Shown in pieces: positions 25,206-35,000 of a DNA stretch of 64,000 bases. This DNA is from JANRLJ01 sp033762735 (GTDB lineage: Bacteria; Chloroflexota; Anaerolineae; Aggregatilineales; Phototrophicaceae), in NCBI GenBank assembly GCA_033762735.1, contig JANRLJ010000225.1:1-64000 (forward strand), in the 5' to 3' direction. The position numbers and the translations under genes were made by a program. Under the pieces are notes generated by a model that had not been told where the DNA came from, made no database searches, and saw only the letters and a list, made by a program, of their open reading frames with translations. Each line of letters starts with the position of its first letter. The first letter of the stretch is position 1.

Positions 25206-26055
25206 ATGTTCGAACTGGCTGCGCCTGCGCATAGATCGGGGTGCGCTGTTCGAGGCGGATCGCGGTTTCGGGGTCGTGCGTGGTCAGGTAGACCAGCGGC
25301 ACATCATGGGCGTAATCCAGAATTTTCTGCCGCGTCTGGAAGACCTTATTGGAGTCGAACGACGGCGCATCGAGCTTATCGTTCAACAGGCTCGGCAGAT
25401 CAAACGAGGTATCTCCGCCGAAAAAGAACGTATAGCCGTCCTGCTGCACCATCACCGACTGATGGCCGAGCGTGTGGCCGGGGGTGGGGACGATGCGCAC
25501 GTCGCCCGCTTTCGTCAGCACATAGCTCTGCTCGAAGGGGCCGATTCGCTCCGGCACATAGTCGATGATATGGGGCTTGAACCAGTCCGGCCACTTGGAT
25601 GGAAAGGCGAAATGCGCCGAACGGTAGCGGTAGGCATCATCGAATTCCTTGCTGGAGATGATGAACTCCGCGTTGGGGAAATGATAGAGCGCGTCGGTGT
25701 GGTCGAAATGGGCATGAGTCAGTACCACCCAGCGCACCTCTTGCGGCGGGATATTCAGGCGGCGGAGCTGTGCCCCGGCCTCGTTTTCGGGCGTGATGTG
25801 AAAGCGGTACTGTGACCGCCAGTAGGGGCGCTGTGGCGCGGGGAAGAAGTCCGGCTCGTTGACTTTGGCCGTCTCGCCCGCGTCAATGACGATCACGCCT
25901 TCGGGATGCTCGATCACCCACACGAACACGGGAATCTGCGTCCACTGCCTGTCCAGCAGCACACTCGTCAGCCGTGCGGCGCGGGTGCGCCCTTTGGCCT
26001 CGTAATAGCGGTGCTTGACATCCATCAGCCCGGTTCTAAGTGCGCGCATTTGCAT
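25204..26055 (-). CDS. Metallo-beta-lactamase-fold hydrolase (AHL-lactonase-like)
   Basis: A 283-residue MBL-fold enzyme. The metal site is HAHFDH (H-x-H-x-D-H), then GHTLGHQS, the aspartate in FGGDTSF and a late TTHDPET. The sequence fits the N-acyl-homoserine-lactone hydrolase branch, but that branch also hydrolyses other lactones. Its start codon lies 20 bases inside the end of the cyanophycinase gene, so it is the third gene of an iadA-cphB-MBL operon. A role in cyanophycin or amino-acid breakdown is only suggested by that context. Confidence 0.87.
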   Translation of the reverse strand: MQMRALRTGLMDVKHRYYEAKGRTRAARLTSVLLDRQWTQIPVFVWVIEHPEGVIVIDAGETAKVNEPDFFPAPQRPYWRSQYRFHITPENEAGAQLRRLNIPPQEVRWVVLTHAHFDHTDALYHFPNAEFIISSKEFDDAYRYRSAHFAFPSKWPDWFKPHIIDYVPERIGPFEQSYVLTKAGDVRIVPTPGHTLGHQSVMVQQDGYTFFFGGDTSFDLPSLLNDKLDAPSFDSNKVFQTRQKILDYAHDVPLVYLTTHDPETAIRLEQRTPIYAQAQPVRT

Positions 26056-26866
26056 GGGTCGCCTCCTGGAGTACAGGCCGCCGCTCGACCAGATCGAAGA
26101 TCTGCCCCTCGCCCAGCACGTGAATCTTCACGTCATGAATAGTCAGGATACCTTCGGGCTGCTGCTCGGAAAGGCTGGAATAGGTCATGGACGTGCCATC
26201 GACCACATACACCGCGCCGCTGCCCAGTACGCGAAAGTGCTTGCCACGCTCGACAATAATAGCGGTGTCTTCATCAATGCCCAGGCCTAAATTCGCCGGG
26301 TTCTGCGCCACCGCGCCCAGCAGCCGCCCCATTCGTCCGCGCTCGGCGAAGTGCGAATCGATCACCACGCCGTTGATGAAGTCCAGGCCAGGTGCCATCC
26401 CCAGCGCCGAAATGTGGCTGGATTCATCTCCGCTTCCCGAAATCAGCATCGTGGCAGGCATGACGGCGGCCCCGGCAGAGGTTCCCGCAATGGTCGCACC
26501 TTCCTGATAGCGCGTCTGCATACACGTAAACAGAGGCGTATCCCCGATCTGGCTGGTAATGCGCAGTTGGTCGCCTCCCGTGAAAAAGATCACGGACGCC
26601 TGCTTGACCCGTTCCACAATGTCCGGGTTATGGCCGTCTTCGCGGGTGCGAACGTCAACCGCATCAACGTGCTTTACCCCCAGGGCGTTGAAGATGGCGG
26701 TGTAATCCTTCGCCATTGCCTCTGGTTCCTCGGTCGCCACCGTCACCAGGGAAAGATGGGTGCCTTCTTTTACAGCGGCGGCGATCTCCTTCAGGATGAT
26801 CTGATCGCCTTCCTTGTCCTCATGCCCGCCGACAATCATCAGCCTGCCTGGATTGCGTTTGGTCAT
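26036..26866 (-). CDS. cphB: Cyanophycinase, copy 1
   Basis: A 276-residue serine exopeptidase of family S51 that cuts cyanophycin to beta-Asp-Arg dipeptides. MIVGGHEDKEGDQIILKEI is the N-terminal signature, FFTGGDQLRITSQI follows, and the nucleophile lies in AGTSAGAAVM. SHFAERGRMGRLLGAV and GIDEDTAII are also conserved. It shares four bases with iadA upstream and 20 with the MBL gene downstream, so all three are translated together. The catalytic serine and the surrounding glycines are intact. No signal peptide, so it acts in the cytoplasm. Confidence 0.95.
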   Translation of the reverse strand: MTKRNPGRLMIVGGHEDKEGDQIILKEIAAAVKEGTHLSLVTVATEEPEAMAKDYTAIFNALGVKHVDAVDVRTREDGHNPDIVERVKQASVIFFTGGDQLRITSQIGDTPLFTCMQTRYQEGATIAGTSAGAAVMPATMLISGSGDESSHISALGMAPGLDFINGVVIDSHFAERGRMGRLLGAVAQNPANLGLGIDEDTAIIVERGKHFRVLGSGAVYVVDGTSMTYSSLSEQQPEGILTIHDVKIHVLGEGQIFDLVERRPVLQEATHANART

Positions 26867-28020
26867 ACGTTCCCTTCCTGTAAAAGCCTCTGCTGCTGGC
26901 TCTGCCTGATTAACCGCCCATCACGGACGAAGTGCTGCCCGTTTGCGAAGACATGCACGACCTCCCAACTGCCATCGCGCAGAATCACCACGTCCGCGTC
27001 GTGGTTTTCCTGAATACGCCCCTTGCGCTTCAGCTTGAGGATGTCCGCCGCGTTGGTGGTAAAGCAGGGGAGCAGCGTTTCCAGCGGCACCACACCGTCC
27101 TGTAAGGAAGTCACCAATGCCTCAAGGAATTTCTGTGGGCTGCCACCGGGTGTTTGCGCATCCGACGAGACGGTCAGCCGCTTCAGATCACCGCCCTGCT
27201 GCTGATACGCCCGCAGGCATTCGGGGATGTTCTGCTCCACCGAGTCCATATCCACAAAAGCGCCGCCCTTTGCCAGTTCGACCGCCTCGCGCAGCAATTC
27301 CATGCTGCGGGTGATATGAGTCACGTAAATGGCTTCCGCCGGAATTTCATACGAATTCAAGAGGTCGCGCAGCAGCCCCAGCCGATTTCTGCCGGAGCCG
27401 ATATGAAAATGCGTCACGCCCGCCTTGCCCGCCATCATCCCGCCCAGGTAGGTCTGCGCGACGACATGGGCTAACTCCTCTAAGGGCGGGTCGATCCAGC
27501 GTGAATCCGACAGGGCGATTTCGCCTGTACCGATAATGGGATCGATGAAAACCAGATCATCCACAACTGAGGTCGTAACCGTGCGCGGCGGGAGTTCAAA
27601 ACCGCCTGTGTACATATAAGCGGTGAGGCCGTCCTGATTCAACTGCTGCACTTTGGCGTAGAGGCAGCGCGGGTCGCGGGTGACGGTATCGGTGCCCAGC
27701 AGCCCGACAGCGGTTGTGATACCGCACTGGACGATCTGCTCCAACGGGATTTCCGGCAGGCGGGAGTTGAAGCCATGTTCACCGCCCGCGCCGATCAAAT
27801 GCTGATGCGGGTCGATCAGCCCCGGCAGGACGACACAGCCCGCCGCGTCGATCACCTGACATTCCATGCCGGCCCCGGCCAGCGCTTTCATGTCGATTGC
27901 GCCAACCGCGACGATGCGCTCACCCAGCAGGAGAATGCTGGTGATGCCCAGAGGCTCCGGCGCATATACCCTGCCGTTTTCGATCAGTGTAAAGATCAAT
28001 CCGGTTTTCCCTTTGGTCAA
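26863..28020 (-). CDS. iadA: Isoaspartyl (beta-aspartyl) dipeptidase
   Basis: A 385-residue amidohydrolase that splits beta-aspartyl dipeptides, here probably beta-Asp-Arg into aspartate and arginine. The metal motif is LIDPHQHLIGAGGEHGF, followed by the family's GITTAVGLLGTDTVTRDP. GVTHFHIG and YVTHITRS hold further metal ligands and SSDAQTPGG the catalytic aspartate. VVLPGLID is the usual approach strand. It overlaps cyanophycinase by four bases and lies 165 bases downstream of cphA, which makes the pathway context explicit. Confidence 0.95.
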   Translation of the reverse strand: MTKGKTGLIFTLIENGRVYAPEPLGITSILLLGERIVAVGAIDMKALAGAGMECQVIDAAGCVVLPGLIDPHQHLIGAGGEHGFNSRLPEIPLEQIVQCGITTAVGLLGTDTVTRDPRCLYAKVQQLNQDGLTAYMYTGGFELPPRTVTTSVVDDLVFIDPIIGTGEIALSDSRWIDPPLEELAHVVAQTYLGGMMAGKAGVTHFHIGSGRNRLGLLRDLLNSYEIPAEAIYVTHITRSMELLREAVELAKGGAFVDMDSVEQNIPECLRAYQQQGGDLKRLTVSSDAQTPGGSPQKFLEALVTSLQDGVVPLETLLPCFTTNAADILKLKRKGRIQENHDADVVILRDGSWEVVHVFANGQHFVRDGRLIRQSQQQRLLQEGNV

Positions 28021-28049
28021 AAGACATCCTCATCCCGGAATTTCTGATA

Positions 28050-28072
28050 AGGACACGGCATGCTGTGTCCCT
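28050..28072. repeat. Short palindrome, GGACACGGCATGCTGTGTCC class
   Basis: A near-perfect hairpin followed by CTAC lies 30 bases upstream of iadA. Variants with the same AGGGACA-type arm are found at 35972, 51150 and 53732. Confidence 0.6.
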
Positions 28073-28123
28073 ACCGAATTGCACGATGAAAGCCTTGTGG
28101 ATCGTTCATGTGAGATTGACTCC

Positions 28124-28151
28124 GTAGGGGCGAGGTGTGCCTCGCCCCTAC
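28124..28151. repeat. Short palindrome, GTAGGGGCGAGG class
   Basis: A 28-base element with 12-base arms GTAGGGGCGAGG and CCTCGCCCCTAC separated by four bases, 35 bases downstream of the cphA stop codon. It is the cleanest member of the palindrome family in the window and would form a very stable hairpin. Confidence 0.75.
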
Positions 28152-28185
28152 CACACAGCCGGGTCATTCTCATCTTGTTGATGTA

Positions 28186-30852
28186 CTACAGATTGCTTTT
28201 GGATTCCTGCATCGTGGAAACGGCACAGGCACAGTCATCCCGGCCACCTTCGCGCAGCCGTTGAAGGACTTCGATGGTGTCGTCCACCAGGTCGGCGATG
28301 ACGATCAGGCGGTCGCCCGGCTGCAAGCGCCCCCATGCCCTGTAGATGCCTTCTTCCTGGCTGGAGACGATCTCGCAGTTCGCATCCGGTGGAAGCTGGG
28401 CCTTTAGCAGCGCCGGGACTTCGTTCGGCTCCCGTTCGCGCCGATCCAGCAGGTCATGCAGCAGGTAGGAATCCACCTGGGGGATGGTCGGGCGGATGGA
28501 GGCGATCAGGTCTTCATCGCGGCGATCCCCCGGCAGGCCGATCACCATTGATGTCGGGCGGCGGCCCAGCGCATCGACCGCTTCCATCAGCGCCGTGATG
28601 GCCGCCGGATTGTGGCCGTAATCGAGGATGACCTGCACACCGTTGATGTCCATCACATTAAAGCGACCCGGTGCCATCGCGGTATCAGTGGTGAAGGTGG
28701 AAAGTGCCCGCACGATCATGGCCGGGTTCAGCCCCGCTGCCCAGGCCGCCGCCGTCGCCGCCAGTGCGTTCATCACCTGAAAGCGGATTCGCCCCTGTTC
28801 GGTGAACGGCACCCGTTCCAGGTCAACCAGTTCGATCTGCGTCTCCCCGGTCGCCAGGACAATCGTCCCCTCCTGCACAAACACCGCCGAGCCGCCTTCT
28901 GCCCGGTGCGCTTCGACGATATGGTTGCTGCCGCTGTAAGCGAAATACACCACATCCGCGTCCGTCGCGGCGGCCATCTCCGCTACCAGCCGATCATCCG
29001 CGTTCAACACGGCGGAGCCATCCTTTGCGACCGATTCCACCACCACCTGCTTCACCCGCGCCAGATCGTCCAGTGTGTTGATGCCGCCCATGCCGAGGTG
29101 ATCGGCGCTGACGTTCGTCACCACACCCACGCTGCACTTATCAAAGGCCAACCCCTGCCGCAGGATGCCGCCGCGTGCGGTTTCCAGCACGGCCACTTCC
29201 ACACGCGGGTGCAGCAGCACGGCCAGCGCACTCTGTGGCCCGGCGCAGTCCCCCGACATGATGCGGTCATGGTTGATGTAGGTGCCGTCCGTTGAGGTCA
29301 TACCGACCACCCACCGAGCGGTTTCATACATGTGACCGATCAGGCGGGTGACGGTCGTCTTGCCGTTCGTCCCGGTGACGGCGATGATGGGAATACGAGA
29401 GGGCGCGTTGTTGGGGTAGAGCATGTCCACAATCGGCGTACCTACATCACGCGGCTGACCGCTGGCGGGGTGCAGGTGCATCCGCAGCCCCGGCGCGGCG
29501 TTGACTTCCACCACCGCGCCGCCCTGTTCATGCAGTGGGCGGCTGATGTCCTGGCACACAATGTCGATCCCGGCCACGTCCAGCGCCAGAATTTGCGCGG
29601 CGATCTCGGCCAACTGCTCATTCTGCGGGTGGACTTCATCCGTCACGTCGGTCGCGGTGCCGCCTGTGGAGAGGTTGCTGTTGGTGCGCAGTTTGACCTT
29701 ACGCCCGGCTTCCGGCACCGAGGCTTCGGTAAGGTTCTGCTGGGTAAGGACGAGCTGTGCAGCGTCATCCAGCCTGATCTGCGTCAGGATACTGCTGTGG
29801 CCGGGGCGACGGCGCGGATCCTGGTTGGTGAGGTCGATCAGCTCGCGGACGGTGTGGATGCCGTCGCCGATCACATGGGCGGCATCACGGCGGGCAGCGG
29901 CCACCATCCTGCCGTTCACGATCAGCAGGCGGTAATCCTCGCCTGTGATAAAGCGCTCTACCAGCACTTCGCGGTCGAAGGCAGAGGCGATGCGATACGC
30001 TTCCCGCACTTCTGCTTCGGTGTAAATGTTGACGCTCACGCCCTTGCCCTGGTTGCCCGCCACAGGTTTGAGCACCACAGGCGCACCGATGTCCTGCGCC
30101 ACTTCCCACGCCTCATCCTCAGAGGTCACGGGGCGGCCTTCTGGCACCAGCACCCCGACCGAACGCAGCATCCGGTTGGTGAGCGGTTTTTCCTGGCACA
30201 TCTCGACGGCGATAGAACTGGTATTCGAGGTTTCAGAGGCGAGAATCCGCTTCTGATACACGCCATAGCCCAACTGTACGAGGCTGCCCATCGGCGTGAG
30301 GCGGATGACGGGGATATCACGGGCGCGGGCGGCTTTCACAATCGCGGCGGTGCTGGGGCCGAGGCGATAGTCGTCTGCCAGCGTCATCAGTCGGTCGAGT
30401 TCGGCCTGCATCTCGAACGGCTCATCGTGCATCGCAGCCAGCGTCAGCCGCAGCGCGGTTTCAAAGGCTGCGCGGGCGGGTTCTTCTTCTTTATAAGCGA
30501 TGATGACGTTGTACACGCCGGGTTCGCCTGTCCCACGCGCCCGGCCAAACGTGACCGGGAAGCCCATCAGGTTTTGCAGTTCGAGTGTGATATGCTCGCA
30601 GATGTGCCCCAGATACGTCCCCCGCCGCAGTCGTTCGATAAAGCCGCCAGGCCGCCCCACGCTGCATTCGTGCTTGTGCAGCCCCGGCAGCCAATCCACC
30701 AGCCGTTCGACAAAACCGGGGAAATCGCTGCTGGCCTGTTCTTCGTAAGGCCCGATATCCATGACGATATGCAGCACGCGCATATAAGCGTAGAGGTTGG
30801 GGCCGGGGAGGGCGCGGATGCTGCGTACATGAACGCCATGCGTTTCCATCAT
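28186..30852 (-). CDS. cphA: Cyanophycin synthetase
   Basis: An 888-residue CphA1-type ligase that adds aspartate and arginine alternately to a poly-Asp backbone. The N-terminal domain (1-160) ends with the family's HICEHITLELQNLMG. The ATP-grasp domain carries GNQGKGVSVNI near 267. The Mur-ligase-like domain has GTNGKTT near 494 and VTNVSADHLG. AVLETARGGILRQGL is also typical. Length matches family norms. AGGAAG precedes the ATG. The gene heads a strand with iadA and cyanophycinase, and a second cyanophycinase lies divergently, so synthesis and breakdown are encoded together. Confidence 0.97.
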   Translation of the reverse strand: MMETHGVHVRSIRALPGPNLYAYMRVLHIVMDIGPYEEQASSDFPGFVERLVDWLPGLHKHECSVGRPGGFIERLRRGTYLGHICEHITLELQNLMGFPVTFGRARGTGEPGVYNVIIAYKEEEPARAAFETALRLTLAAMHDEPFEMQAELDRLMTLADDYRLGPSTAAIVKAARARDIPVIRLTPMGSLVQLGYGVYQKRILASETSNTSSIAVEMCQEKPLTNRMLRSVGVLVPEGRPVTSEDEAWEVAQDIGAPVVLKPVAGNQGKGVSVNIYTEAEVREAYRIASAFDREVLVERFITGEDYRLLIVNGRMVAAARRDAAHVIGDGIHTVRELIDLTNQDPRRRPGHSSILTQIRLDDAAQLVLTQQNLTEASVPEAGRKVKLRTNSNLSTGGTATDVTDEVHPQNEQLAEIAAQILALDVAGIDIVCQDISRPLHEQGGAVVEVNAAPGLRMHLHPASGQPRDVGTPIVDMLYPNNAPSRIPIIAVTGTNGKTTVTRLIGHMYETARWVVGMTSTDGTYINHDRIMSGDCAGPQSALAVLLHPRVEVAVLETARGGILRQGLAFDKCSVGVVTNVSADHLGMGGINTLDDLARVKQVVVESVAKDGSAVLNADDRLVAEMAAATDADVVYFAYSGSNHIVEAHRAEGGSAVFVQEGTIVLATGETQIELVDLERVPFTEQGRIRFQVMNALAATAAAWAAGLNPAMIVRALSTFTTDTAMAPGRFNVMDINGVQVILDYGHNPAAITALMEAVDALGRRPTSMVIGLPGDRRDEDLIASIRPTIPQVDSYLLHDLLDRREREPNEVPALLKAQLPPDANCEIVSSQEEGIYRAWGRLQPGDRLIVIADLVDDTIEVLQRLREGGRDDCACAVSTMQESKSNL

Positions 30853-31070
30853 TTAAACTTCCTGCTCATCAATAGGTCGTTCTGGCCGCTGTTGAAAATG
30901 CAAACACGTCGGCTGTGATGAACAGCGAGTCTTGGAGCCATCGTAATATTTAATTGCTTGTACAAACATGAGCCAGTTGGAGGATTATTTGTGCTGCCCA
31001 ACGGTTCCAGACTGAGCAGGTTGCCCAAACGAAGTCGTGCAAACCTTTTATGTTTTTAAGACAGCCCTGT

Positions 31071-31076
31071 TATAAA
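31071..31076 (+). promoter_or_regulatory. Possible -10 element before cyanophycinase 2
   Basis: TATAAA lies about 50 bases upstream of the second cyanophycinase gene in a region more AT-rich than its surroundings. No good -35 box is present at normal spacing (TTATGT at 31048 is weak). Confidence 0.25.
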
Positions 31077-31128
31077 ATGGACGAATTCGCCCGATTGTGT
31101 TCAACGTGGCTCGAAGGACAACATCACC

Positions 31129-31926
31129 GTGCAAGGAACACTCATGCCCATCGGCGGCGCGGAAGACAAACGCGGCGCGTGTACCATCCTCAACCACTTC
31201 GTCCAGTGCAGCGGCAGCAGCAGCGCCCACCTCGTCGTCATCCCTTCCGCCTCCAGCTTTCCGCAGGAAGTCGCGCAGGATTACACGCGCATCTTTACAG
31301 CGCTTGGGGCGCAGCAGGTCAGCATCCTGCACATCCCTGACCGCCGCTACGCCGATCATGCCGCGAACCTCGGCGTTCTCAATGAAGCGACCGGCATCTT
31401 TCTGTCCGGCGGCGATCAACTGCGGCTGATGTCGTTGATCGGTGGGACGCGGCTGGCGGAGGCGCTTCGGTCGCGCTTCTGGAATGGGGTCAACATTGCC
31501 GGGACGAGCGCGGGCGCTTCCATCATGAGCCGGCAGATGATCGGCTTCGGGCGCAGCGGCGACACGCCTTCACAGCGCATGGTGCAGATGGCGCTTGGCC
31601 TGGGGCTGACGGACAATCTCATTATCGACCAGCACTTTCGCCAGCGCAGGCGGTTAGGGCGGCTGATGACGGCGGTCGCGCTCAATCCGGGCTTAACCGG
31701 GGTGGGCGTTGACGAGAACACCGCGCTTGAAATTCACCCCGACGGCGCGTGGCAGGTGATTGGCGCGGGCGGAGTCACCATTGTGGACAGCAGCGGTCTT
31801 GAATACAGCGACATTTACGCCGCTAAGCGCCACGATCCCCTGACCCTGCGGGGGATGGAAGTGCGCGTCCTGCTGGGCGGGGAGCAGGTCATGTCGCTGC
31901 CTTCGCCATCCCTGCGCTCCGCCTGA
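31129..31926 (+). CDS. cphB: Cyanophycinase, copy 2
   Basis: A 265-residue S51 peptidase paralogous to the gene at 26036. It has LMPIGGAEDKRG, the classic cyanophycinase opening, LSGGDQLRLMSLIGG, the nucleophile motif IAGTSAGASIM and DQHFRQRRRLGRLM. The frame starts with GTG at 31129; ATG at 31144 with AGGAAC upstream is an alternative. It is closer to the cyanobacterial form (GGAEDK) than copy 1 (GGHEDK), so the two may differ in specificity or timing. It is divergent from cphA, separated by 276 bases. Confidence 0.93.
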   Translation: MQGTLMPIGGAEDKRGACTILNHFVQCSGSSSAHLVVIPSASSFPQEVAQDYTRIFTALGAQQVSILHIPDRRYADHAANLGVLNEATGIFLSGGDQLRLMSLIGGTRLAEALRSRFWNGVNIAGTSAGASIMSRQMIGFGRSGDTPSQRMVQMALGLGLTDNLIIDQHFRQRRRLGRLMTAVALNPGLTGVGVDENTALEIHPDGAWQVIGAGGVTIVDSSGLEYSDIYAAKRHDPLTLRGMEVRVLLGGEQVMSLPSPSLRSA

Positions 31927-31949
31927 GGACGTTGACAGAAGAAGTACTG

Positions 31950-31988
31950 GAATGACCGCGATCTTTAAAGGTTGCGGTCATTCTTTAT
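31950..31988 (+). terminator. Hairpin terminator after cyanophycinase 2
   Basis: A 10-base-pair stem (GAATGACCGC / GCGGTCATTC) with a 14-base loop is followed by a short T-rich tail (TTTAT), 24 bases after the stop codon. The weak T run makes efficiency uncertain. Confidence 0.6.
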
Positions 31989-31997
31989 GCGCATTCT

Positions 31998-32032
31998 TAA
32001 CAGAATCATAAACAATACGTTTCATTCTGTTA
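31998..32032. promoter_or_regulatory. Inverted repeat upstream of the transporter-HEAT gene
   Basis: TAACAGAAT and ATTCTGTTA are perfect 9-base arms separated by 17 bases, ending about 60 bases before the next start codon. It lies where a regulator could bind, but could also be part of the preceding termination region. Confidence 0.35.
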
Positions 32033-32093
32033 TCTTCCCCTGTGCTAGAATAAACGCCCATCACTTACCGTAATCCAACAAGGCCGTCTGTGG

Positions 32094-35000
32094 ATGAGCG
32101 TTTCTCGTCGTTTCGCGCAGTTGTTCAACGTTCAGCCTAAAGAAGAAAGCCTCGTCTTTCTCCTCATCAGTTTTTTCTTCTTCCTGGGTGCGGCTTACCT
32201 CGCCTTTGAAACTGCTGCCTACGCGCTGTTCATCGAAACCTTCGGGGCACAAAACCTCGGTTATACCTATATCGCTATTGCCGTTGGTGTTTCGGTCATT
32301 GCCTATGTCTATCTCAAACTGACTGACTGGATTCCGCTCCGCCGTCTGCTGGTCATCAATCTGGTTTCGCTGCTGGTGATTACGCTGCTGCTGCGGCTGG
32401 GCATGGAAATTACCGAGTCGCGCTGGCTGCGATTTGTCCTTCCCGTGTGGGAAATGGGACTGACGAACCTGGGTAACGTGGCTTTCTGGGGTGTGGTCGG
32501 GCGCATCTTCGACGTTCGTCAGAGCAAACGGCTGTCGGGGGTGGTAGGTTCGGGGCGCTGGTTTGCGGCGGTGGCAGGTGGTCTGACGATACCGCTGCTG
32601 GTCTCCGACATTGGCACAGAAAACCTGCTGTTTGTGGCCGCCGGGGGGGTAGCACTGGCAATTCCCATCCTCATTACCCTGCTTCGGCGCTATCCGGACG
32701 CCTTCGATGTGGAGACCCGTCTGGTTATGCCCGAAAGCCAGCGGACGCAGGAGGCAGCCAACCAGCTTCTCAGAAATCGTTATATCGTGCTGATTTTTAT
32801 CGTCCACTTTATCTGGGCTGGTTCGATTTTTTTTGTCGACAACATCTTCTTCCGGCAGGCGTCCGCGCAGTACACCAATGCGGCGCAGTTGGCCGGGTTT
32901 ACCAGCCAGATTGCAGCGGTCAGCGGCTTGCTCACGCTGTTCATGACGCTGTTTCTTAGTGGACGGCTGCTGACGCGCTATGGACTGGCGGGCGGTCTGC
33001 TGCTGATGCCCCTGCTCATTACGCTGATTCTGGCCGTGCTGACGCTGGCGGGCGCTGCCTCTGCCTCTGCGGCGGTGCTGCTGGCAATCGTCACCATTCT
33101 GCAAATTGTGGTGCGGGTGACGCACAACGGTGTCATGGTTCCCGCGCAGCGCGTGCTCGCGCAGCCGCTTCCCCCTGCACAGGGGACTCGCGTCAGTGCG
33201 ATCAATGCGGGCTATATCGAGCCGATTTCAGCAGGAGCAGCAGGTGTGCTGCTGCTGGTGCTGACCAGTAATTTTGGCTTCGATACGGTTGAACTGGCCG
33301 CTGCTTATCTGTTAATCGGGCTGGCGTGGATTGGCGTTTCCGTTCTGCTGATGCGTGCCTATCCGCAGGCGCTCAGCCAGGCAATCGCCAAGCGGCGCTT
33401 TGGGGAAGCCGGGCTGCAAGTGGAAGACAGTGTCAGTATGGCGGTGCTGCATGTCGGGTTAAACGACCCGCATCCCGAAGCCGTAATCTACACGTTGAAT
33501 CTGATTGAGCAGACCGAAGCCCTGCCCTCAATGGAACTGCGGCTGGCCTCAATGCTGAGTCATCCCTCGCCCGATGTGCGGCGTGATGTGCTGGGACGCA
33601 TCCGACGGCACGAATTCCGGGGGGCGCTGCCCGCTGTTGAAGCCCTGCTGGTGAACGAAACCAAACCCGAAGTGAAAGCGGCGGCGCTGAGCACCCTGGC
33701 GGCACTGGGCGAACGCGACGCCTTTGAAAAGGTAGCGGTTGAACTCAACAATACTGATCCGGTCATTCAGCGCGGCGCAATGGTCGGCCTGCTGCAAAGC
33801 GGCGGGCTGGATGGTATTCTGCTGGCCGGGCAAAAACTGACCGGGATGCTGAGTGCGCCCCAGCCCAGCGAACGGGAATCCGGGGTACGCATCCTGGGGG
33901 ACGTGGGAATCAGCAATTTTTACCAGCCGATTGTCCCACTGCTGAACGATCCCGAAAAGACGGTGCGGCGAACGGCGCTGGTAGCCGCCGGGAAAATCAA
34001 TCATCCGCGTCTGTGGTCGCGGGTGGTGGAAGGGTTAGCCTCGACAGAGACGCATACAGCGGCGGCGGCAGCCCTCGTGGCCGGGGGAGAGGCGGTTATC
34101 CCCAATATCAGGGAGGCGTATTTGCGCCCTCACCAGCAGCGGGCGATGAAAGTGCGGCTGGTGCGTGTGTGCGGGCGCATTCGGGGACAGGCGGCCATGG
34201 ACTTTCTCGATTCCCTGCTGGAAGCGCCCGATAGTGAAGTGCGCTCTGCGGTCTACAATGCCCTGAGCGCCTGCGGCTACCGTACCAGTGACCTCGCCCG
34301 TATTCGTCAGCAGCTTCGCGCTGAAGCAGAATATGCCGTGCATCTGCTGGCGATTCTGAATGACTTGGGGGATGCAGCACCCACTGGGCTGGTACGCGAC
34401 GCGCTGCACTACCAACTGCGCCAGGGAAGGGAGCGCCTGCTGCTGCTGCTCTCCTTCGTTTATGACTCGACGGCCATGCTGCGGGCACGGGAGGCATTCA
34501 ATTATGGGGCACCACGCCAGCGGGCGTATGCTTTGGAGGCAGTCGATACCCTCCTGCCCAAAGACATGAAGCCGCTGGTGCTGCCGCTGCTGGAAGAGGC
34601 CTCACCCGCGCAAAAACTTGCGCATCTGACCACTCTGTTCCCTCAGCAGCGCTGCACGCCCGAAGATCGCCTGCTGGAACTGCTGGATAGCCCTTCGCCC
34701 TGGATGCAGATGACCGCGTTGTATGCCGCCGGGCAGATGAACAGCACCGCCCTCCAGCCTGCCATCGCGGCTGCCGCCAATTCATCAGACTTGGTTATTC
34801 AGGAAACTGCACGGTGGGCGCTGGCTCGGCTGAACACGCCCGCCATTACAAAGGACACGCAACCGATGCTCACGACCATTGAGAAAGTCATCATTCTGAA
34901 ATCCGTCAGCATGTTTGCAGAAACGCCCGACGAAGTGCTGATCGAAGTCGCCAGCCTGCTGGAAGAAATTCGCCTGAAGGCCGGGGAACGCCTGTTTGAA

